From UBA2040 sp047637535 (GTDB lineage: Bacteria > Bacteroidota > Bacteroidia > Flavobacteriales_D > Crocinitomicaceae), in NCBI GenBank assembly GCA_047637535.1, contig JBLIKY010000092.1, forward strand, positions 1-9,090: 9,090 nucleotides of DNA. Reading direction: 5' to 3'. The stretch's first letter is position 1; the number at the start of each line of letters is the position of its first letter. Shown here piece after piece: positions 1 through 6,000 of this stretch. The translations under genes were made by a program, and so were the position numbers. A model generated the notes under the pieces. That model was not told where the DNA came from. It made no database searches and saw only the letters and a list, made by a program, of their open reading frames with translations.

Positions 1-2
1 TT

Positions 3-1412
3 CTACAGAGAGGCTATGTTGACATTTTAACTTATCCTATAGATAAAGGACTTGTGGCTCAAAAGATCAAACTCTTCAAAGATTTGTTTTTGAAAAATAG
101 AAGAATTCAAAATTTACTTGAAAACATATTCCCCATTGCGATTTTGGATAGGCTGACTATTTCACAAAAATACTCACCTAAAAAAGTGAATCAAGGAGTA
201 GTTTTATTTTCTGACTTTGTTGATTTCTCAAGGATTTCTAAACATCTTACCCCTATGGAAATTGTAAAGAAGCTGGACAGTTTCTTTCTTCAATTTGATG
301 CCATTTGTGACGAATTTAAAATAGAAAAGATCAAAACCATAGGAGATGCTTATATGGGCATTGCAGGAGTGACAGAAGGACTTCCTCATCCAAAAATTAG
401 GGCTTGTCTTGCCGCTCTTGCTATACGAGACTTTATTTCTGATTTCAATAAAACAAAAAAGGATAAAGAACCTTGGCAAATACGAGTCGGAATCAATAGT
501 GGTCCACTCGTCGCTGGTATTATTGGTTCAAAAAAAATGAGCTTTGATGTTTGGGGAGATGCTGTAAATATTGCTTCACGGGCCGAACAATCAAGCGATA
601 CGGGTAAAATTACAATAACCCAAGAAATCGTTGAAGATTGCCAAGAGTACTTTAATTTGAGCCCCAGAGGAAAAGTAAGGATCAAGAAACGAGGAGGTGA
701 AATAAACATGTTTTTCTTAAAGGAAATAAAGGAAGAATATGCCGCAGTAAATAATTTAAAACTTGCAAATACTGAATTAAGGGAGCATTGTGGTTTGACT
801 TCTATCGATTTTGTAACCCTGCGAAAGGACATATTAAATCGCTTGAATGAAAACTTGTCAAAAGACTTAACATATCACAGCGTAAATCATGCAATTGATG
901 TTGAAAAATCAGCTATAAGAATTGCGGAACTCGAAGGGATAACCGGAAAGGAACTAATCCTACTTCGTACAGCGGCAATCTATCACGATGCAGGTTTCTT
1001 AATACAATTCAATAATAATGAGGCTAAAGCAGTGAAATTATTAGAGGCGAGCCTACCTTTGTACGGATATAATAAAAATGACATTCAATTGGTTAAAGAA
1101 CTAATTATCTCCACAAAATCTTTAACCCTTCCAGAGACTCGACTCCAAAAAATACTTTCAGATGCGGATCACGATTATTTTGGTCGAGCTGATTATTACT
1201 CACTGGCAGGTAAATTAAGAAATGAATTAGCCACTCAAAATATTATTTTTGACGAACGAGAATGGTTAGAATACCAATTAAACTATCTGGACGGAGTTCA
1301 TTTTTATTTCACAGAGGTGGCTAAAAGTATTCGATTACCAGGCAAAAAAAGAAGAATAAAGGAACTCAAAGAAGCACTAAAAAAATTAAACGATAATGAA
1401 AATTTACACTAA
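3..1412 (+). CDS. Receiver (remnant) - class III adenylate cyclase - HD phosphohydrolase, 5' end cut by window
   Basis: This is a cytoplasmic signalling enzyme predicted to make cAMP from ATP. The frame has no stop back to the left edge, so the GTG at 54 is probably not the start. The codons before it read GYVDILTYPID, which resembles the beta5/alpha5 end of a receiver domain with the usual KP lysine replaced by Tyr. Numbering the GTG as 1, the cyclase spans about 45-225. Its metal-binding Asp are D54 and D98. The adenine-specifying pair is K94 and D165 (FDVWG), and the transition-state residues are N172 and R176, so all six canonical catalytic positions are in one chain. A short linker leads to an HD domain at about 255-400, with YHSVNHAIDV (H275, H279), HD at 311-312 and a DAD motif at 370-372. 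The stop overlaps the start of the next gene. The domain calls are firm. Cyclic-nucleotide hydrolysis by the HD part is inference. Confidence 0.88.
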   Translation, partial: LQRGYVDILTYPIDKGLVAQKIKLFKDLFLKNRRIQNLLENIFPIAILDRLTISQKYSPKKVNQGVVLFSDFVDFSRISKHLTPMEIVKKLDSFFLQFDAICDEFKIEKIKTIGDAYMGIAGVTEGLPHPKIRACLAALAIRDFISDFNKTKKDKEPWQIRVGINSGPLVAGIIGSKKMSFDVWGDAVNIASRAEQSSDTGKITITQEIVEDCQEYFNLSPRGKVRIKKRGGEINMFFLKEIKEEYAAVNNLKLANTELREHCGLTSIDFVTLRKDILNRLNENLSKDLTYHSVNHAIDVEKSAIRIAELEGITGKELILLRTAAIYHDAGFLIQFNNNEAKAVKLLEASLPLYGYNKNDIQLVKELIISTKSLTLPETRLQKILSDADHDYFGRADYYSLAGKLRNELATQNIIFDEREWLEYQLNYLDGVHFYFTEVAKSIRLPGKKRRIKELKEALKKLNDNENLH

Positions 1413-1944
1413 AAAAGGCGATAAAGGAAATACTTCTTTGATAGGAGGAACTCGGGTGCCGAAGAGTTCAATTAGAATCGAATCCTACGGAACTGTAGAC
1501 GAATTAAATTCCTTTTTAGGCCTAATAGGAAGTGCCGAAATTGAGGCTGAATACAAAAAACAAATACTTGAAATTCAGGATAGATTATTTACTATTGGTT
1601 CGAGTCTCGCAAGTGACCCAGAAAAATCAAAAATGAAAATCCCGGGTATGCATGAATCTGATGTCGAAAACCTAGAAAATTGGATGGATGCCATGGACGC
1701 TGAATTAGAACCAATGAAGTTTTTCGTTTTGCCAGGGGGTCATACCACAGTTTCTTATTGTCATGTCGCAAGATGTGTCTGTCGTAGAGCAGAAAGAATC
1801 ATCGTAGAATTAATGTCTGATCAATACGTCGACGAGATCGTACCAAGGTATATCAACAGGCTCTCTGACTACCTTTTTGTATTGTCTAGAAAGTTGACTA
1901 AGGATCTTGGGGCAGAAGAAATCGCTTGGCATCCACGCATGTGA
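1396..1944 (+). CDS. Cob(I)alamin adenosyltransferase, PduO type
   Basis: This enzyme transfers the adenosyl group of ATP to cob(I)alamin to make adenosylcobalamin, the cofactor of enzymes such as methylmalonyl-CoA mutase. At 182 aa it has normal length for a PduO/MMAB-type trimeric helical-bundle enzyme. Visible family motifs are the N-terminal ATP-binding stretch YTKKGDKGNTSL (4-15), YGTVDELNSFLG (31-42), FVLPGG (110-115), HVARCVCRRAER (123-134) and YINRLSDYLFVLSR (152-165). The ATG lies inside the end of the cyclase gene, a 17-nt overlap in a different frame, which suggests co-transcription and possibly translational coupling. The overlap does not by itself show a functional link to cyclic-nucleotide signalling. 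No intrinsic terminator is visible in the AT-rich stretch after the stop. Confidence 0.95.
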   Translation: MKIYTKKGDKGNTSLIGGTRVPKSSIRIESYGTVDELNSFLGLIGSAEIEAEYKKQILEIQDRLFTIGSSLASDPEKSKMKIPGMHESDVENLENWMDAMDAELEPMKFFVLPGGHTTVSYCHVARCVCRRAERIIVELMSDQYVDEIVPRYINRLSDYLFVLSRKLTKDLGAEEIAWHPRM

Positions 1945-1988
1945 TTTGTAACATTTCATAAAATATTTTAAACTTTTATCCTTAATTT

Positions 1989-2018
1989 TTGGAAAGAATT
2001 AAAATAAGGTTACTTTTG
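1989..2018 (+). promoter_or_regulatory. Bacteroidetes-type sigma promoter for the DUF2795 gene
   Basis: A TTG (-33 element) at 1989-1991 is followed 19 nt later by TACTTTTG at 2011-2018, an exact match to the Bacteroidetes -7 consensus TAnnTTTG. Transcription would begin a few bases downstream, leaving an A-rich leader of roughly 25 nt before the ATG at 2050. No Shine-Dalgarno sequence is apparent in that leader. Confidence 0.75.
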
Positions 2019-2049
2019 CGCCAAATAACAGTAACTAAATTATCATAAA

Positions 2050-2271
2050 ATGTATTGGACTCTTGAATTAGCTTCCTATTTGGAAGACGCGCCTTGGCCA
2101 GCAGCCAAAGACGAGTTAATCGATTTCGCGATTCGTGCGGGAGCTCCTTTAGAGGTGGTTGAAAACCTACAAGACTTGGAAGATGAAGGCGATGTATACG
2201 AAAGTATTGAAGAAATCTGGCCTGACTATCCATCCCGTGAAGACTTTTTGTTTAACGAAGACGAATATTAA
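2050..2271 (+). CDS. Small acidic DUF2795-type protein
   Basis: This is a 73-aa, strongly acidic protein that I recognise as a small conserved Bacteroidetes protein usually labelled DUF2795. Its function is unknown. It opens with MYWTLELASYLEDAPWPA, has a central stretch KDELIDFAIRAGAPLEVVENL, and ends with an acidic, aromatic tail that includes IWPDYPSREDF and NEDEY. There is no signal peptide, membrane segment or Cys, so it is probably cytosolic. The start is supported by the family N-terminus and by the promoter about 30 nt upstream. It lies between its own promoter and a strong terminator, which indicates a single-gene unit likely to be well expressed. Confidence 0.9.
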   Translation: MYWTLELASYLEDAPWPAAKDELIDFAIRAGAPLEVVENLQDLEDEGDVYESIEEIWPDYPSREDFLFNEDEY

Positions 2272-2277
2272 AAACAC

Positions 2278-2301
2278 AAACCAGCTGAGGCTGGTTTTTT
2301 T
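2278..2301 (+). terminator. Intrinsic terminator after the DUF2795 gene
   Basis: A perfect 8-bp stem, AAACCAGC (2278-2285) with GCTGGTTT (2290-2297), closes a TGAG tetraloop and runs into a seven-T tract (2295-2301). The flanking ACAC and GTGT could extend the pairing. It begins six bases after the stop codon of the small gene. The A-rich left flank could also give some termination on the opposite strand, but no gene converges on it here. Confidence 0.92.
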
Positions 2302-2329
2302 GTGTCCTCAAAATCCTTAGATTTAAGCT

Positions 2330-2905
2330 ATGAACTTTTTGGGGCACCTATACTTTTCCGGAGACAACACCGAATTAATGACCGCAAATCTTTACGGAGA
2401 TTTTGTCAAAGGAAGTGACATAAGCAGATTTTCGCCTGTAGTGCAAAAGGGCATTACTCTTCATCGAAGTATTGATACGTATATTGATCATCACCCTGGG
2501 GTGATCCAACTATTACACAAGCTCTACGCCACTCTTCCGAAGGTAGCAGGAATAGCAGTTGACCTTTATTTTGACCACCTACTCGCCAAAAGATGGACCG
2601 ACTTTCACCAAGTACCACTTGCGGTTTATCTGCAAGAATATTACGATTCAATCGACTTTGAAAATCAAGATTATTCTAAAGAATTCGTCTTTGTTTTAAA
2701 GAAAATCGTTCAACACAATTGGATATACCAATATCAATTCTCACACGGACTTTACAAAGCATGCCAAGGTGTTTCCAGACGAATTTCATTTAAGAATGAA
2801 TTAGTAAACGGTTTTGACGTTTTTGAGGAGTTTGAGTCCGAAATAGAAAGCTGTTTTGAGGGATATATGAAGGATGCCAAAATAAAATTTCTCAACACAA
2901 TGTGA
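2330..2905 (+). CDS. acpH: Acyl carrier protein phosphodiesterase (AcpH family)
   Basis: ACP phosphodiesterase removes the 4'-phosphopantetheine arm from holo-acyl carrier protein, giving apo-ACP, and is cytoplasmic. At 191 aa it matches the usual AcpH (DUF479) length. Its N-terminus MNFLGHLYFS closely follows the E. coli pattern MNFLAHL. Further family motifs are NLYGDFVKG (20-28), GITLHRSIDTYIDHHP (41-56; E. coli has GIHMHRRID) and AVDLYFDHLLAKRW (76-89). The conserved His and Asp residues (H45, D49, D53, D78, D82, H83) are candidate metal or catalytic ligands. The start lies 28 nt after the terminator tail. I could not find a convincing promoter in that short gap, so its transcription may rely on read-through or on a promoter I do not recognise. 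It is followed after 40 nt by the lytic transglycosylase. Confidence 0.88.
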   Translation: MNFLGHLYFSGDNTELMTANLYGDFVKGSDISRFSPVVQKGITLHRSIDTYIDHHPGVIQLLHKLYATLPKVAGIAVDLYFDHLLAKRWTDFHQVPLAVYLQEYYDSIDFENQDYSKEFVFVLKKIVQHNWIYQYQFSHGLYKACQGVSRRISFKNELVNGFDVFEEFESEIESCFEGYMKDAKIKFLNTM

Positions 2906-2945
2906 TAAAGGCATTCAACCTTAATTATTTTTTCTAATTTGGTAA

Positions 2946-4388
2946 ATGCGAAAACGTAAAAAATTTCCATCTGGCAGACTAATCATTGGATTATTCACCC
3001 TGATAACCATGACTTTTTTAGTTCAATCCTGTGTGATGGAATCTGAAAAACCAGATGGGACATTTGCAAATAACACGTATCAATTCGATTTAGAAGACAT
3101 TATCCGTCGGGGTAAATTAGTCGTACTAGCGGAGAATAGTTCGAGTAGTTACTTCATCTACCGCGAGAAAGAAATGGGGTTTGAGTACGACATACTTACC
3201 GAGTTTGCGAAAGAAATTGGAGTCGAATTAGAAATAAAAATTATCGAAAATCTCGACAATGTTTTTGAAGATTTAGTTGAAGGAAAAGGGGACATCATTT
3301 CTTGTAATCTCACCGTAAATAGAGAGCGAAAAAAAATTATCGATTATTCTAATCCCATTCTTAATATTAACCAAGTACTCGTGCAGAGAAAATCGAAAAA
3401 TGAGGAAGGTAGTATCTCCAATTTATTGACTGAACCGGCGCAACTTGCAAGAAAAAAAGTCAACGTTTGGAGCAAATCGAGTTACTATGATCGTTTGTTA
3501 AACCTCCAGGAAGAAATTGGTGACACGATATACATAAAAAGTGAGGACGGTTTAGTTAGTGCTGAAGAACTAATTGAATTGGTTGCTGAAGGACTCATCG
3601 ATTATACCGTTGTAGAAAAAAACATAGCCCAAATTAACCAGCGATTTTTTGATAATTTAGATGTGAGCTTATCTTTATCTGCCAATCAAAAAATAGCCTT
3701 CGGTTTACGTCAAAACAATCCCATTTTAAAAGCCAAATTTAACAATTGGTTCGAAAAATACTCGGCTACACCAGAGTACGATTTTATTTATATGAAGTAC
3801 TTTAAGTTGAGTCGAATTTCTTCACATGGCGCAAAACCCCAAGAAAAATTGCTGGCAGGCAGACTTTCTATGTACGATACATTCTTTAAAAATGCTGCCA
3901 CTAAACACGGTTGGGATTGGCGTTGGTTGGCTTCTTTGTCCTATCAAGAGTCAAGATTTGACCCAGAGGCTCTGTCTTTTGGAGGCGCATACGGAATGAT
4001 GCAGTTTATGCCTTGGGTTGGACCAGCTTTTGACGTCTATCCAGATTCCCCGCCCGAAGTTCAGATAATGGGTGGTGCCAAAAAATTGAAAAAGGATTAT
4101 AATTCTTGGAAGGAAATTCCAAACAAATTGCAACGTATTAAATTTGCTCTTGGCTCTTACAATTGTGGAAAAGGTCACATACTCGACGCACAACGATTGG
4201 CTATTAAATACGACAAAGATCCTTTGATGTGGGATGATAATGTTGAAGAATTAGTTTTAAAGCTTTCAAGAAAAGAATTTTATAAAGACCCTGAAGTAAG
4301 ACACGGATCTATGCGTGGATCAATCACGTACAAATACGTTCGCGAAATATACAGCCGCTTTCTTCAGTACAGTGTGATGTACAAATAG
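2946..4388 (+). CDS. MltF-like lytic transglycosylase lipoprotein (SBP_bac_3 + SLT)
   Basis: This is a 480-aa envelope protein predicted to cleave peptidoglycan glycan strands with formation of 1,6-anhydro-muramic ends. The N-terminus has basic residues, a hydrophobic segment at about 11-28 and a loose lipobox LVQSC with C29 as the lipidation site. The next domain (about 48-290) resembles a family 3 solute-binding protein: RRGKLVVLAEN, GFEYDILTEFAKEIG and GDIISCNLTVNRERKKIIDYS. The C-terminal SLT domain (about 305-475) carries the catalytic Glu E335 in YQESRFDP, then AYGMMQFMP (348-356) and GSYNCGKGHILDAQRLA (403-419). This order matches MltF, in which the periplasmic-binding-like domain regulates the transglycosylase domain. 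The ATG at 2946 is chosen because the signal peptide follows at once. MiaA follows in the same frame after the TAG stop. Confidence 0.92.
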   Translation: MRKRKKFPSGRLIIGLFTLITMTFLVQSCVMESEKPDGTFANNTYQFDLEDIIRRGKLVVLAENSSSSYFIYREKEMGFEYDILTEFAKEIGVELEIKIIENLDNVFEDLVEGKGDIISCNLTVNRERKKIIDYSNPILNINQVLVQRKSKNEEGSISNLLTEPAQLARKKVNVWSKSSYYDRLLNLQEEIGDTIYIKSEDGLVSAEELIELVAEGLIDYTVVEKNIAQINQRFFDNLDVSLSLSANQKIAFGLRQNNPILKAKFNNWFEKYSATPEYDFIYMKYFKLSRISSHGAKPQEKLLAGRLSMYDTFFKNAATKHGWDWRWLASLSYQESRFDPEALSFGGAYGMMQFMPWVGPAFDVYPDSPPEVQIMGGAKKLKKDYNSWKEIPNKLQRIKFALGSYNCGKGHILDAQRLAIKYDKDPLMWDDNVEELVLKLSRKEFYKDPEVRHGSMRGSITYKYVREIYSRFLQYSVMYK

Positions 4389-4400
4389 TATTTTTACACC

Positions 4401-5312
4401 ATCAAAAATCTAATTGTCATACAAGGGCCAACGGCCAGTGGGAAAACATCCATTTCTGTCGAATTGGCCAAGCTTCTAGATTGCGAGATTGTATCGGCAG
4501 ATTCAAGACAGTTTTATAAAGAAATGTCAATAGGTACTGCTAAGCCGACCTTAGACGAACAAAAAACCATCCCACATCACTTTATAGATTCACATTCCAT
4601 TACTACTCCTTTAAGCGCCTTTCAATTTGAGACTGAAGCTTTGGTAATATTGGATGAACTTTTTTTAAAAAGCGACAATGTAATTTTGGTCGGTGGTTCG
4701 GGTTTATTCATCGATGCCCTTTGTGATGGACTTGACCACTACCCTAGCGATAAAAAAATACAGGATTTTTACTTAAACCAACTAGAGGAAAAAGGCATTG
4801 AAAATCTGCAAATTATTCTTAAAGGAAAAGACCCTGAGAACTTCGAGAAAATTGACGTTCAAAACCCACATCGGTTAATTAGAGCACTAGAAATAATTCA
4901 CCTTTCAGGCAAACCGATGAGTGAGTCTCAAATAAAAACCAGAAAAGAAAGAAATTTTAAAACCCACCGATTTATTCTCAACTGGGAAAGGGAAATTCTT
5001 TACCAAAGAATAAACGAACGGGTAGACTTAATGATTGACCAAGGTTTAGTTGAGGAAGTTAAATCACTAAGCTCATACAAGCACTTACAAAGTCTTAACA
5101 CAGTCGGTTACAAGGAAATATTCGATTGGTTAGATGGAAACACATCAAGAGAAGAGGCCATTGTTCAGCTGAAACAAAACACAAGGCGTTATGCGAAAAG
5201 GCAATTGACTTGGTTTAGGAAAAATCAAAACAACTGTTGGGTAGTTGGTGAGAATCAAGAAGAAAAAATCAATTTTATCCTTCAAAAGATCAGAGAAAAC
5301 AAGGCTTCTTGA
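4401..5312 (+). CDS. miaA: tRNA dimethylallyltransferase MiaA, apparent ATC start
   Basis: MiaA transfers a dimethylallyl group to N6 of A37 in tRNAs that read codons starting with U. The Walker A motif GPTASGKT is at residues 9-16 if translation starts at ATC 4401. Other hallmarks are SADSRQFYKEMSIGTAKP (32-49), GGSGLF (98-103), NPHRLIRALEI (155-165), TVGYKEI (234-240) and RRYAKRQLTWFR (262-273). From 4401 the protein is 303 aa, normal for the family. The first standard start codon in frame, TTG at 4464, would remove the P-loop and cannot give an active enzyme. Between the preceding TAG (4386-4388) and the P-loop there is no ATG, GTG or TTG. The homologous N-terminus would be MKNLIVIQGPTASGKT, which places the start at ATC 4401, 12 nt after the upstream stop. 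ATT 4413 is an alternative. The product is certain; the start is inferred. Confidence 0.93.
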   Translation: MKNLIVIQGPTASGKTSISVELAKLLDCEIVSADSRQFYKEMSIGTAKPTLDEQKTIPHHFIDSHSITTPLSAFQFETEALVILDELFLKSDNVILVGGSGLFIDALCDGLDHYPSDKKIQDFYLNQLEEKGIENLQIILKGKDPENFEKIDVQNPHRLIRALEIIHLSGKPMSESQIKTRKERNFKTHRFILNWEREILYQRINERVDLMIDQGLVEEVKSLSSYKHLQSLNTVGYKEIFDWLDGNTSREEAIVQLKQNTRRYAKRQLTWFRKNQNNCWVVGENQEEKINFILQKIRENKAS

Positions 5313-5355
5313 TTTTTGGAATGATTATTGAAAATTGTTAAGTAAAACACAAAGT

Positions 5356-5997
5356 ATGAACATCAAATTCAACAAGGTAATGCCCGTTCCTTTGGCCTCT
5401 ATCGCTCACAGCGAAAACAGCATTTGGGGAAACAATTTTGAACTAAAGCAAGGCGAACGAATATTACTGAATGCAAGCAGTGGAAAAGGAAAATCAACTT
5501 TTACACTTACTTCATTGGGGTTACGTAAGGATTATGATGGGAGCATACAATACGACAATAAAGAAATAAGCGAATTGAGCATAGCCGATTGGACAACTAT
5601 TCGCCAAGAAAAAATATCCGTTGTTTTTCAAGATTTACAACTTTTTCCAGATTTAACCGTCAAGGAAAATCTAATTCTTAAAAATAAACTACAAAACGTT
5701 TATACTGAGAATCAATTGCTCGAACAATTGACTTTCTTAGGTATAGGTGACAAATGGGAACAGAAATGCGGACTCTTATCCATGGGGCAGCAACAAAGGG
5801 TAGCAATTGTTCGATCGCTAAGTCAGCCTTTTCGATGGTTGATCATGGACGAACCCTTCTCCCATCTTGATACTGAAAATGCTGAAAAGTGCATGGAGTT
5901 GATTCACAGGAGATGTGATGAACAAGAAGCCGGTTTTATTCTTACCTCATTGGGAGAAAGACACGGATATGAGTACACTAGAGAACTAATGCTTTAA
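5356..5997 (+). CDS. ABC transporter ATP-binding protein, LolD/MacB-like, with variant motifs
   Basis: This is the cytoplasmic ATPase that drives the permease encoded 3 nt downstream. I chose the ATG at 5356 (213 aa) over an in-frame TTG at 5335, whose extra seven residues look non-homologous. Motifs in order are Walker A ASSGKGKST (40-48), a Q-loop in VVFQDLQLFPDLTVKENL (Q92), signature LSMGQQQ (141-147) and Walker B WLIMDEP with D165 and catalytic E166, followed by the D-loop SHLD. Two departures are notable. The first Gly of Walker A is Ala, and the switch (H-loop) position, usually His in a TH motif, reads FILTSLG with Ser198. The protein is slightly short, ending soon after the H-loop. 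Catalytic Glu and both nucleotide-binding motifs remain, so it is probably still an ATPase, perhaps a slow one. The substrate is unknown. Confidence 0.9.
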   Translation: MNIKFNKVMPVPLASIAHSENSIWGNNFELKQGERILLNASSGKGKSTFTLTSLGLRKDYDGSIQYDNKEISELSIADWTTIRQEKISVVFQDLQLFPDLTVKENLILKNKLQNVYTENQLLEQLTFLGIGDKWEQKCGLLSMGQQQRVAIVRSLSQPFRWLIMDEPFSHLDTENAEKCMELIHRRCDEQEAGFILTSLGERHGYEYTRELML

Positions 5998-6000
5998 GCC

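Noticed and set aside
1960..1969. AAAATATTTT palindrome after the adenosyltransferase gene
   Set aside because: It is a short A/T-only palindrome in AT-rich DNA, expected by chance and with no GC stem.
2300..2325. Possible promoter for acpH (TTG 2300-2302, TAGATTTA 2318-2325)
   Set aside because: The spacing is only 15 nt, the last base of the -7 element does not match, and the first half lies in the terminator T tract.
2934..2941. Possible -7 element before the transglycosylase (CTAATTTG)
   Set aside because: It is one base short of TAnnTTTG, has no -33 partner, and lies 4 nt from the ATG.
4464..4466. TTG as the start of miaA
   Set aside because: It would delete the Walker A P-loop encoded just upstream, which the enzyme needs.
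5335..5337. TTG as the start of the ABC ATPase
   Set aside because: An ATG seven codons later (5356) gives a normal family N-terminus; the added residues show no family similarity.
5316..5346. Possible promoter for the ABC pair (TTG 5316-5318, TAAGTAAA 5339-5346)
   Set aside because: The spacing is right, but the -7 element keeps only TA and one T of TAnnTTTG, too weak to call.
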